Positions 20,318-34,522 of a stretch of DNA of 60,040 nt are shown here, one piece after another. The stretch lies in the IMG/VR virus record IMGVR_UViG_3300025083_000025, positions 1 through 60,040 of that record. One strand, 5' to 3'. The notes under the pieces are model-generated. The model worked only from the letters and a program-made list of their open reading frames with translations. It did no database searches and had not been told where the DNA came from. The translations under genes were made by a program, and so were the position numbers. The stretch's first letter is position 1; every line of letters starts with the position of its first letter. This DNA is from a virus.

Positions 20318-22750
20318 ATGGATAACCAATATAAATCAGGACAGTCTTCCTTTCCAGATGCTTTAGCAAGCACAGAGGAGAAGATGTGTATGCCTTATGG
20401 CTTGCAATACGCAAAGGCCATGTTCGCTCAATGGGTTGGGAGTGACTATCAAAATTCATTGTACGGTAGAAGAAATACAGAAATGGAACGCTGTAGAGAT
20501 TATGCCCAGGGAACTCAAGACACGTCTATATACAGACAGATTCTAAATTCTCTTGATCCTAATAATGGAGACGGAACACTACTAACTCTTGATTACACTC
20601 CTGTTCCGATTGTACCAAAGTTTGTAAAGATTGTTGTAAACAAAATATTATCTAAAGAACCGTATCCACAGATACAGGCAATAGATCCTCTATCAAGATC
20701 AGAAAAAGATAAAAAGAAAGCCTCTACTATTTTACGTATTGAAAACCGTAACATAATAGAAGAAGCCAAAGCACTTGGTTTAAATGTTTCAATAGATCCA
20801 AACGAACTACCTGAAACACCAGAAGAAACAGAAATATTTCTTGATACAAATATTAAAACAGACGCTGAGATATCTGCACAGATTGCTACTGAACTGACTC
20901 TCAAGTGGAACAATTTTAATGAATCTATATATCGCCGTTGTGTTGAAGACTTGGCCACTCTTGGTATGGCTGTGGCTAAACGTACTAATGATCCTAACTA
21001 CGGCATCAAAGAAGAGTATGTTGATCCAAAACGATTTGTACATAATTATACTGATGATCCGAACTTTGGTGACTTGACATATGCTGGACATTTCAAGTTC
21101 ATAACCATAATGGAACTCAAGCGTATTGCTGGTGATCAGTTTACTGAAGCACAATACGAACAGATTGCAAAGACAGTAATGAACAAGTACGGAAACAATC
21201 CGACTCAATTTAGTTCTGCTGGATATACATATGATCGTCCAGGCACACGTTACCGTCAGGGATACGATGAGTACAAGGTTGAAGTTATGGACTTTGAGTT
21301 CATGTCTGTCGACAACATTATATACGAGAAGAAAGAATCTGCTTATGGAAACATAGGCTTTTATTACAAAGGGACAGAGTACAATGCTCCTCAGCAATCT
21401 GTATACGATCGAGAAGCAATGTACATGAGTAACGCTACTATATACGGAGGTACTTACATTGTTGGTACAGAGTTAATGTTTGACTACGGTCCTAAGAAAA
21501 ACATACCGAAGAACGTACACGATATCTCTCGTGCTACATTATCATACAGCGCCATTGCAACAAACATTAGAGGAATGATTCCTAAGTCAATGGTTTCCTC
21601 TGTTATTGGGTTTGCTGATATGTTACAAATCACACACCTCAAGATTCAACAATCTATTGCTAAGGCAAAGCCTGATGGTTTGATCATAGATATTGAGGGA
21701 TTAGAGAATGTACAACTTGGTAGAGGCGGAGAACTTCAGCCGTTAGAGATTCAAGACATATACGAACAAACTGGTATCTTCTATTACAGAAGTAAAAATC
21801 CAGAAGGTGGTTTCCAAAACCCACCGGTTCGGGAAATAGGAAATGCTATCAGAAACATCACAGAGTTGGTTGCTATATACAATCACTATCTAAGGATGAT
21901 TAGAGACGCTACAGGGATCAATGAGGTCATGGATGGAACATCACCTAAAGGAGATGCTCTTGTAGGCGTTAGACAGCAGCAAATAGCCGCAGGTAACAAT
22001 GCTATATATGATATTACTAATGCTGCTATGGTTCTTTACAAAAAGGTTTGTGAAGACGTTGTGAAATGTTTACAGATTATACCGCCAAAAAGTATTCTTT
22101 ATAAAGCGTATACCAATGCTATTGGAGAAACAAACATGGCAGTGATAACCTCGTTTGATAATCTATCTATGTACAACTTCGGAGTAATGGTTGTTACAGA
22201 AATGAACGAGATGGACAAAGCCTACTTAGAACAAAACATTCAAGTAGCACTTGCTCAAAAAGAAATTGATCTTGAAGACGCTATTGCTATCAGACAAATC
22301 AAAGATGTTGAGCAAGCAGAAAGATTATTAGTTGTTCGTCGCAAGAAGCGCATGAAGCAGCAACAACAAATGGCGGCTCAAAATATGCAGATGCAAGCGC
22401 AGGCAAATGCTGAGTCATCACAAGTTGCTGGTCAGATTGAAATGCAGAAAAAACAAATGGAGGCTCAGATAGAAGCACAGCGCATTCAATTAGAGACACA
22501 AGCAAAAGCACAACTTTTAGAACTTGAGTATCAATACAAGATTCAATTAGAAAACATAAAAGGTGAGTACGGTATTGTTGAACAACAAATTGAGAGTGGG
22601 GTAAAGCAACAAGAACAAGCAGAATCAGAGAATCGTAAAGACGCTCGTATAGACAAGCAGGCTGCTGCTCAAAGTAAATTAATTGCTCAACGTCAAGGAG
22701 AAAGGCCCCCAATGGAAGAAGAAGTAATAACAAACTTAACCCTATCGTAA
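20318..22750 (+). CDS. Portal protein
   Basis: 810 aa directly after the terminase. The central part (IVPKFVKIVVNKILSKEPYP, later ITELVAIYNHYLRMIRDATG-INEVMDG) is typical of podovirus-type portals. The last 150 residues form a long Gln-rich coiled coil (AESSQVAGQIEMQKKQMEAQ), which could be the barrel/crown extension. The portal is the 12-mer through which DNA enters and leaves. Confidence 0.85.
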   Translation: MDNQYKSGQSSFPDALASTEEKMCMPYGLQYAKAMFAQWVGSDYQNSLYGRRNTEMERCRDYAQGTQDTSIYRQILNSLDPNNGDGTLLTLDYTPVPIVPKFVKIVVNKILSKEPYPQIQAIDPLSRSEKDKKKASTILRIENRNIIEEAKALGLNVSIDPNELPETPEETEIFLDTNIKTDAEISAQIATELTLKWNNFNESIYRRCVEDLATLGMAVAKRTNDPNYGIKEEYVDPKRFVHNYTDDPNFGDLTYAGHFKFITIMELKRIAGDQFTEAQYEQIAKTVMNKYGNNPTQFSSAGYTYDRPGTRYRQGYDEYKVEVMDFEFMSVDNIIYEKKESAYGNIGFYYKGTEYNAPQQSVYDREAMYMSNATIYGGTYIVGTELMFDYGPKKNIPKNVHDISRATLSYSAIATNIRGMIPKSMVSSVIGFADMLQITHLKIQQSIAKAKPDGLIIDIEGLENVQLGRGGELQPLEIQDIYEQTGIFYYRSKNPEGGFQNPPVREIGNAIRNITELVAIYNHYLRMIRDATGINEVMDGTSPKGDALVGVRQQQIAAGNNAIYDITNAAMVLYKKVCEDVVKCLQIIPPKSILYKAYTNAIGETNMAVITSFDNLSMYNFGVMVVTEMNEMDKAYLEQNIQVALAQKEIDLEDAIAIRQIKDVEQAERLLVVRRKKRMKQQQQMAAQNMQMQAQANAESSQVAGQIEMQKKQMEAQIEAQRIQLETQAKAQLLELEYQYKIQLENIKGEYGIVEQQIESGVKQQEQAESENRKDARIDKQAAAQSKLIAQRQGERPPMEEEVITNLTLS

Positions 22751-22751
22751 T

Positions 22752-23150
22752 ATGGCTTGCGGATGCTCAAATAGTCCATGTTCATGTCCTAACCCGACAA
22801 ACTTAAATATGAACAACGCTGCACAGTTAAATATCTGTACGCGCCGTGGAGACACCTTTATCTTAAACTCTGTTGTAGCATCTTCTAATGGTGTGAAGTT
22901 AGATCTTACTCTATACTCTTTTAAAATGGAAGTTAGAGAATATGACGATGGACCACTGGTTATAGCCGATACCGATATAGATGCTACTGGAGATATCAAT
23001 GGAGATCTTGTGGTAACAATAACAGCGGCTAATATGCAGGTACCAGCAGGTACATATGTATATGGCTTTCAATCAACACTTACATCTGCCGGCACTGTTG
23101 AGACTTGGTTCTATGGAACCTTTGAAGTAGTGCAGGACATCGTAACATAA
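22752..23150 (+). CDS. Beta-sandwich virion protein, 132 aa
   Basis: A Cys-rich N-terminus (ACGCSNSPCSCPNPTNLNMN) leads into an all-beta domain (NICTRRGDTFILNSVVASSN ... FKMEVREYDDGPLVIADTD ... VPAGTYVYGFQSTLTSAGTV). This resembles the N-terminal domain of baseplate upper proteins (BppU-like). Located directly before the collagen fibre gene, it could be its attachment adaptor. The six clustered Cys in the first 30 residues are unusual. Confidence 0.55.
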   Translation: MACGCSNSPCSCPNPTNLNMNNAAQLNICTRRGDTFILNSVVASSNGVKLDLTLYSFKMEVREYDDGPLVIADTDIDATGDINGDLVVTITAANMQVPAGTYVYGFQSTLTSAGTVETWFYGTFEVVQDIVT

Positions 23151-23168
23151 ATTTCAGAATAACCCCTA

Positions 23169-29368
<6,200 letters not shown>

Positions 29369-29369
<1 letters not shown>

Positions 29370-29563
29370 TGGCAACAACAGAGAATTACTACATACAAGA
29401 CATTGTAACCAGCGACGTCCTTTTGGATGATGGAACTTGGGCGAGAGATGACGATGCCTCTAACGCAAAGACATTCTCTGACCGCTCCAGCGCTGTTACT
29501 CATATAGACACACTTAATAACGGTACATACAGAGTCTATTCGAGAATTGTAAAGACGAATTAG
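29369..29563 (+). CDS. Hypothetical protein, 64 aa
   Basis: ATG 29369 overlaps the fibre stop by one base. MATTENYYIQDIVTSDVLLD then DGTWARDDDASNAKTFSDRS and a beta-rich end. No family recognised. It lies between the fibre and its modifying enzyme, so it could be a fibre chaperone or tip-associated protein (inference). Confidence 0.6.
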
Positions 29564-29610
29564 ATAACGTATCTTTATTGATGCAATAGTTAATTTAATT
29601 GTATCAACAA

Positions 29611-31860
29611 ATGGTCATTGTATTCCATGCAGGATATTATGCAAGTGCTTGGAACCCATATTATAACTCTGAAGGAATAGGAGGAACAGAGCAATGTATA
29701 ATGGGTTTATCAAGGTCGCTTGCTCTACAAGGCCATAGTGTTTTCGTAGTAGGTCAAGTCAAACCTGTCTCCGATAAATACCCCAACAGCGGATCCCTTA
29801 ATTATGTAGATCTAAAAAACATAAGTGAAATCCCAGATATAGATATACTAATCGGTGTATCATATATTCACTACCTAAAGTATTACAGCCTCAAGCCTAC
29901 AACTAAGAAGATATTTTGGCTACATAATGAGCATCCCCACTACTGGTACAAAGGCCAGCGTATGTCTGACGTAGATATAAAAGATGCTTATCTAAACACA
30001 GACACAATTGTTTGCCTTACCAATTGGCATAAAGAATACTTTATTAGGAATGAGGCCCCGGCTCATTTGTCAAAAGATAAAGTAAAGGTAATTGGAAACG
30101 GCCTTGACACATCGCTGTTTGAACCTGTTACCATCAAGAATAAAGATTCTTATATATACACATCTCATCCCGAACGAGGACTTGATGCAGTAATTAGTGA
30201 TATTGAAAAAGGATACCTTGATGGTACTCTCGATATATGTACACCTGGTTATGGTTTGGAGTACTACAATCAAAACTTTTCTGAGCGTGTATCTAAATTA
30301 GAAGGCGTTACTTTTCACGGTAGCCTTTCAAATAAAGAGTTGTATAAACTAATGTCTAAGTGTGAGAGTTGGTATTACCCCACTACATACAATGAAACCT
30401 ATTGTTTAACAGCGATCGAGATGTTGGGACATCATGTAAGACCTTTGGTAAATCCTATTGCTGGTCTCAAAGAAACTTTAAATAAGTTTAGCAAGCATAT
30501 AACGGATTGGTCTAAGGTTGATGAATATGTTAAGTCTCGTGACTGGAAGTTGGTAGCGAAAGAATGGGAAATTTTATTTAATAAAAAGGAAAGCCTTATG
30601 ATTCAAAAAGTCTATGTAATATCTATGGATACTTCTGACAAAAAGTTAATGGAGTATACAATAAGACTAAGGGAAGCAGGTATTGATTGCGAAGTAGTAA
30701 TAGTACCAGGTGTAGATGCAAGATCTTTTAAGGATTACAAATGGTCTCCACATGATTCATGGGCTATGGACAGTGATAATAAATGGTGGAACCAACCAGT
30801 AACAGTTGGTGAGATGGGTTGTGGTTTAGCGCATTTAAATACTTGGAAAAGAATAGTACAGGATCAAACAGAGGTTGCTTTAATATGTGAGGAAGACTTC
30901 TTCTTTAAAGGTAAAATAGATTACTCAATCATTCCTGATCCAAGCACATGGGATATGCTTTACTTAGGGCGCAGAGCAATGGCTCCAGATAGAGATGATT
31001 ACGGAGATATTGTAGTTCCTGGATACTCTTATAACTTACATGCTTATATGGTTACTCAAGCCGGTGCATTATCTTTTACTCAGCATAACTTTCAGGAGTA
31101 TATAACAGCGGCAGATGAATTTGTTCCTGCTACTTATTGTGTCCATCCACGAGGCGATTGGGATTGGGTAACAAGAGACACTCGTGCACTTGCATTAAAA
31201 GAAGACATTGCTTTTCAATCGTCTAATGATAACACAAGTAGGACTCAGTCCACTGTTCACGAAGAGATTTTTAAATCGGGTAAATGGCCTGAATGGGTAT
31301 CTAAGTGGATTCACCCCGCTGCAAAGACAAAGGCTTGGGACATGATACTTGAAGAGCCTATACAAGATGTAATATCCTTCCCGCTGTTTACTGAGGAGTT
31401 TTGTGAATTGCTTATAGATGAAGCAGAGCAGAAGGCTTTATGGCAAACTAAAAGACATGATTTTTATCCAACAGTAGATACATTAATTTCTTCATTTGGA
31501 TACGATGAAATATACAAGCGTGTTCTGGAAGATTTTGTTTTTCCGGCAGCGATAAGCAGATGGCATCTTCATGGTAAAGCCTGGGCAGAAATGGATAGTG
31601 AAAACTTTCTGATTAAGTATACTACAGATACACAGGGTCACTTAGATCTGCATCATGACAATGCTGTTATTAGTTCGGTACTAACTTTGAACAAAGACTA
31701 TACAGGGGGCGGTACATATTTTTATAATCAAAAACAAACACATGTAGGAGATGTAGGACACGTCGCTATTCATCCTGGCCAGGTTACCCACAGGCATGGC
31801 GGTAGACCAATACATAGTGGTAAGAGGTATATACTTGTGTCGTTCTGTAATAAGAAATAG
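29611..31860 (+). CDS. Collagen-modifying fusion: GT-B glycosyltransferase, GT25, lysyl hydroxylase
   Basis: 749 aa from ATG 29611. Domain 1 (about 1-320): GT-B/GT4-like, with IGGTEQ, HNEHPHYW, IGNGLD and E262...E270 in NETYCLTAIEMLG. Domain 2 (about 330-560): GT25, the collagen hydroxylysine galactosyltransferase family, with YVISMD, GEMGCGLAHLNTW (G400 on) and the acidic metal motif EED (427-429). Domain 3 (about 580-749): 2OG-Fe(II) dioxygenase of procollagen-lysine hydroxylase (PLOD) type, with H681-x-D683 in LHHDN, LTLNKDYTGGGTYF, HPGQVTH (distal H727) and R739 in KRYILVSF; all four key residues are present. Human PLOD3 and mimivirus L230 combine similar activities. Expected role: hydroxylate X-Lys-Gly sites in the collagen-like fibre and add sugars. 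Confidence 0.85.
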   Translation: MVIVFHAGYYASAWNPYYNSEGIGGTEQCIMGLSRSLALQGHSVFVVGQVKPVSDKYPNSGSLNYVDLKNISEIPDIDILIGVSYIHYLKYYSLKPTTKKIFWLHNEHPHYWYKGQRMSDVDIKDAYLNTDTIVCLTNWHKEYFIRNEAPAHLSKDKVKVIGNGLDTSLFEPVTIKNKDSYIYTSHPERGLDAVISDIEKGYLDGTLDICTPGYGLEYYNQNFSERVSKLEGVTFHGSLSNKELYKLMSKCESWYYPTTYNETYCLTAIEMLGHHVRPLVNPIAGLKETLNKFSKHITDWSKVDEYVKSRDWKLVAKEWEILFNKKESLMIQKVYVISMDTSDKKLMEYTIRLREAGIDCEVVIVPGVDARSFKDYKWSPHDSWAMDSDNKWWNQPVTVGEMGCGLAHLNTWKRIVQDQTEVALICEEDFFFKGKIDYSIIPDPSTWDMLYLGRRAMAPDRDDYGDIVVPGYSYNLHAYMVTQAGALSFTQHNFQEYITAADEFVPATYCVHPRGDWDWVTRDTRALALKEDIAFQSSNDNTSRTQSTVHEEIFKSGKWPEWVSKWIHPAAKTKAWDMILEEPIQDVISFPLFTEEFCELLIDEAEQKALWQTKRHDFYPTVDTLISSFGYDEIYKRVLEDFVFPAAISRWHLHGKAWAEMDSENFLIKYTTDTQGHLDLHHDNAVISSVLTLNKDYTGGGTYFYNQKQTHVGDVGHVAIHPGQVTHRHGGRPIHSGKRYILVSFCNKK

Positions 31861-31861
31861 T

Positions 31862-32005
31862 ATGAAGCATTATATAGACCTAACAACAGAGCAACTAAGG
31901 TTACTTTATATATTAATACCATCGCACCACATGGAAAGCGAAAAGGTTATGGAGATAGTAAAGAAACTTGAGACACACCTCGCTATACCCGGTATAAAAC
32001 GATAA
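31862..32005 (+). CDS. Small protein, 47 aa
   Basis: ATG 31862, one base after the enzyme's stop. MKHYIDLTTEQLRLLYILIP then helical. No family recognised. Confidence 0.5.
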   Translation: MKHYIDLTTEQLRLLYILIPSHHMESEKVMEIVKKLETHLAIPGIKR

Positions 32006-32009
32006 TACT

Positions 32010-32017
32010 TATATTTG
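32010..32017 (+). promoter_or_regulatory. Late promoter -7 box, leaderless
   Basis: TATATTTG, exact TAnnTTTG match, 4 bases before ATG 32022; the mRNA would be leaderless or nearly so. Confidence 0.65.
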
Positions 32018-32021
32018 CTTT

Positions 32022-32315
32022 ATGGCAGGAAGTAAGTACAGCAACATACTAAAACGATATAGACTCAAGGGTTTTAATCAACCTAAGCGGACTCCAGATC
32101 ATCCTAAAAAGTCACATATTGTAGCGGCTAAAGAAGGAGACAAGGTTAAGATTATTCGTTTTGGAGAGCAAGGAGCATCAACAGCGGGTAAGCCAAAGGC
32201 AGGTGAATCTGATAAGATGAAAAAGAAACGTGCGTCATTTAAAGCACGTCACGCTAAGAACATTAAGAAGGGTAAATTCTCTGCTGCTTATTGGGCCAAT
32301 AAAGTAAAGTGGTAA
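32022..32315 (+). CDS. Conserved basic phage protein, 97 aa
   Basis: Very basic, ending FKARHAKNIKKGKFSAAYWA-NKVKW. This C-terminal motif (KARH-x-K-N-I-x-KGK-x-SAA-YW-xx-K-VKW) is widespread in aquatic phage proteins of unknown function. Together with the next two genes it forms a cluster of three short basic proteins that could bind DNA in the capsid. Confidence 0.65.
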   Translation: MAGSKYSNILKRYRLKGFNQPKRTPDHPKKSHIVAAKEGDKVKIIRFGEQGASTAGKPKAGESDKMKKKRASFKARHAKNIKKGKFSAAYWANKVKW

Positions 32316-32497
32316 TGGCTAAGAAGTACAAATCAAAAGTAAATCAATCAGGAAACTACACTAAGCCAGGAATGCGTAAGCGTTTGTTTAAAAGAATTAT
32401 GGCTGGTACTAAGGGGGGAAGAGCAGGACAGTGGTCTGCCCGTAAAGCACAGATGTTAGCGAAAGCCTATAAAGCCGCAGGGGGCGGATACAAATAA
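32315..32497 (+). CDS. Basic protein, 60 aa (DUF5872-like)
   Basis: ATG 32315 overlaps the upstream stop by one base. Motifs RIMAGTKGGRAGQWSARKAQ and YKAAGGGYK match a short family seen in phages and some large DNA viruses. High Lys/Arg content suggests DNA binding or virion packing; unproven. Confidence 0.6.
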   Translation: MAKKYKSKVNQSGNYTKPGMRKRLFKRIMAGTKGGRAGQWSARKAQMLAKAYKAAGGGYK

Positions 32498-32745
32498 TGC
32501 CACCAGGTTTAAAAAAAGCACAAGAGTCCTTAAAAAAATGGACTAAACAAAAGTGGCGTACTAAATCAGGTAAGGCCTCATCTAAGACAGGAGAGCGCTA
32601 CCTACCTACAGCGGCAATTGCGGCGTTGTCTGATGAAGAGTACAATGCAACTACAAGAGCGAAAAGAGAGGGTACAAAAAAAGGAAAGCAATATGTTCCT
32701 CAACCCAAAGCCGTTAAAAAGAAGACTAAGGTTTACCGAGCATAG
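32497..32745 (+). CDS. Basic protein, 82 aa (DUF5872-like)
   Basis: KWTKQKWRTKSGKASSKTGE, RYLPTAAIAALSDEEY and RAKREGTKKGKQYVPQP are the three conserved blocks of a family common in aquatic phages. It overlaps an antisense gene at its 3' end by 20 bp. Confidence 0.65.
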   Translation: MPPGLKKAQESLKKWTKQKWRTKSGKASSKTGERYLPTAAIAALSDEEYNATTRAKREGTKKGKQYVPQPKAVKKKTKVYRA

Positions 32746-32884
32746 ACACACAACGATCTATAATCTTAGCGTATAACTCAGACTTTTCTTTTGTTCTCAT
32801 CATGTTGGTTGCGGCATAGTCAGCAATATTAGTTAACACGCATTTACTTTCAACGCTGATGTTTGTTTCGTAATTTGTCTTCAT
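32726..32884 (-). CDS. Antisense 52-aa gene inside the late block
   Basis: ATG 32884 gives MKTNYETNISVESKCVLTNI then a helical half ending in RCVSMLGKP. It is the only minus-strand gene between 15.1 and 54.1 kb. A TAAGTTTA box with a TTG 20 bases upstream (minus strand, about 32907-32935) could serve as its promoter. Probably an early gene stranded in the late region. No family recognised. Confidence 0.5.
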   Translation of the reverse strand: MKTNYETNISVESKCVLTNIADYAATNMMRTKEKSELYAKIIDRCVSMLGKP

Positions 32885-32923
32885 GATATAAATTTCAGTT
32901 ACTTAAACTTACATAACATTACT

Positions 32924-32931
32924 TAAATTTG
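32924..32931 (+). promoter_or_regulatory. Late promoter -7 box
   Basis: TAAATTTG, exact TAnnTTTG match, 19 bases before ATG 32951. Confidence 0.6.
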
Positions 32932-32950
32932 CAATACAAATCTTATTGAC

Positions 32951-33193
32951 ATGGATGATCGACTAATGAAAATGTACAAAAGTGGGGGACTACTAAAGGC
33001 TCTACTTAAAGACCCAAGCCAAAGAGAGATGGCCCGCAAGATGCTTGACTCTAACAGCGACTCAGTTGTTGATGGTAACGCTGGAAGAGGTGGTACTAAG
33101 AAGTATAAAGCAGGTGGTAAAGCAGAGAAAGCAACAATGACAATGCTTGGTGCTAAAGCAGGATTTAATCCAGGAGCAAAGGATACCTACTAA
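32951..33193 (+). CDS. Small Gly/Lys-rich protein, 80 aa
   Basis: MDDRLMKMYKSGGLLKALLK then a linker DGNAGRGGTKKYKAGGKAEK. It has its own promoter and a strong terminator, so it is a single-gene transcription unit placed just before the scaffold. Role unknown; possibly a minor capsid component. Confidence 0.6.
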   Translation: MDDRLMKMYKSGGLLKALLKDPSQREMARKMLDSNSDSVVDGNAGRGGTKKYKAGGKAEKATMTMLGAKAGFNPGAKDTY

Positions 33194-33214
33194 ACAGCGC
33201 TTACACCATATATA

Positions 33215-33249
33215 AAAAGGGGACTCTTAACAGGGTCCCCTTTTCTTTT
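33215..33249 (+). terminator. Strong rho-independent terminator
   Basis: Perfect 10-bp stem AAAAGGGGAC / GTCCCCTTTT (33215-33224 and 33235-33244) followed by a T-rich run. Confidence 0.85.
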
Positions 33250-33311
33250 GGCTACTCCTAACCATAGTAAGTGCCAGTGCACTCACTTCCACAAACATAC
33301 AGTTTATGTAT

Positions 33312-33319
33312 TAAATTTG
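33312..33319 (+). promoter_or_regulatory. Promoter -7 box for scaffold and capsid genes
   Basis: TAAATTTG, exact TAnnTTTG match, 22 bases before ATG 33342. It heads a two-gene unit ended by the terminator at 35921-35947. Confidence 0.65.
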
Positions 33320-33341
33320 TGGTATAAATAAATTAAATCAA

Positions 33342-34502
33342 ATGGAAAAAGTAGAAAGCCAAATGGAGCAGGCTATCCAGGATGCAGGATTCACTATTAC
33401 GGATACCTTCCCTGGAGAGTCAAATGCTACAGAGCAGGCACCTGTGCAGGATAATGTGCAAGCGCCTACACCAGAGGTAAGTGCAGAACCTGCGCCTACA
33501 AATGAAAGTGAGCCGAATACAGTAGTTGAATCGGCTCAACCAGAAGTACAACCAGACGTACAACAAGACGTACAACAAGATGTACAACAGGTTGTAGAAC
33601 AAGAAACGGCTCCAGTACAAGAGGAGCAAAGTTCTTTAAATAACGAGAGTGAAGGTTTTGAAAGTTTCTTTCAAGCGTTAACAGGCGAAATGCAGTCGAC
33701 GCAAGAAGAACCAACAGAGCCTCAATCTATATCTGAGTCAAGTCTCGACCCACGGATTGCAGTCATTGCTGATTTTGTGGAGAAGACAGGTCGCTCACCT
33801 GAAGACTGGTTCCGTTACCAGGCATTAGATCCGTCCGAAATGGATGATCGTACTGTTATGCGGGTCCATATGGCAAGTGAGTATCCATCTCTTGGTAATG
33901 ATGAAATTGATTTATTGATCTCATCTAAATACAAGACTGATGAAAATGTTTTCTCTGAAGAAGAAGTTAGACTTTCAAACCTTCAGTTGAAGATTGACGC
34001 AGAGAAGGCCAGACAGAATGTAGGATCGTTACGTGAAGCGTATACCCTACCTGCTGAAGGGTCTTCAAATGTTGTTGAAACTGAAAGCCCATTTGATGTG
34101 GAGTGGTCTCGGTCGAATGCACAATCATTAACAGAGTTAGGCGAAATTGCCTTTGAACTCCCCGGTGGTCGTGAATTCAATTATGGCGTGAGTACTGATT
34201 ACCGCAATGAGTTGGCCAAGGATAACGGCAACATGACTGAGTTCTTTGATAAGTACGTGGATAACACGGGCAACTGGGACCATGATCTTTGGAATATGCA
34301 TCGTACGGTTACTGATAACCTACCGAATATTCTACAGAGCATTTACCAGCAAGGTATGAGTGACGGACAACGCAATGTCGTTGAGAAGGCAGCGAATATT
34401 GACGCCAGTAATCCTACTGCTAATCCAGAGCAAAGTCAAAGAGATTCGGTTGCCCAACAGGTACTTGATGCTTTGGGACGGCAACAAACATTTTTGAAAT
34501 AA
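33342..34502 (+). CDS. Scaffolding protein candidate
   Basis: 386 aa, very acidic. The N-terminal 110 residues are low-complexity Pro/Gln/Val/Glu (QPDVQQDVQQDVQQVVEQET), then a middle domain (RIAVIADFVEKTGRSPEDWF) and a helical C-terminus. An acidic, helical protein immediately before the capsid gene in a two-gene unit is the normal scaffold position. The 'EKTGRSPEDWFRYQ' segment recurs in scaffold proteins of marine podoviruses. Confidence 0.75.
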   Translation: MEKVESQMEQAIQDAGFTITDTFPGESNATEQAPVQDNVQAPTPEVSAEPAPTNESEPNTVVESAQPEVQPDVQQDVQQDVQQVVEQETAPVQEEQSSLNNESEGFESFFQALTGEMQSTQEEPTEPQSISESSLDPRIAVIADFVEKTGRSPEDWFRYQALDPSEMDDRTVMRVHMASEYPSLGNDEIDLLISSKYKTDENVFSEEEVRLSNLQLKIDAEKARQNVGSLREAYTLPAEGSSNVVETESPFDVEWSRSNAQSLTELGEIAFELPGGREFNYGVSTDYRNELAKDNGNMTEFFDKYVDNTGNWDHDLWNMHRTVTDNLPNILQSIYQQGMSDGQRNVVEKAANIDASNPTANPEQSQRDSVAQQVLDALGRQQTFLK

Positions 34503-34522
34503 CGCTATAAAAACAAAATAAC

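Noticed and set aside
18641-22733. Long minus-strand frames opposite the terminase and portal genes
   Set aside because: Antisense shadows with no domain, overlapping well-supported plus-strand genes.
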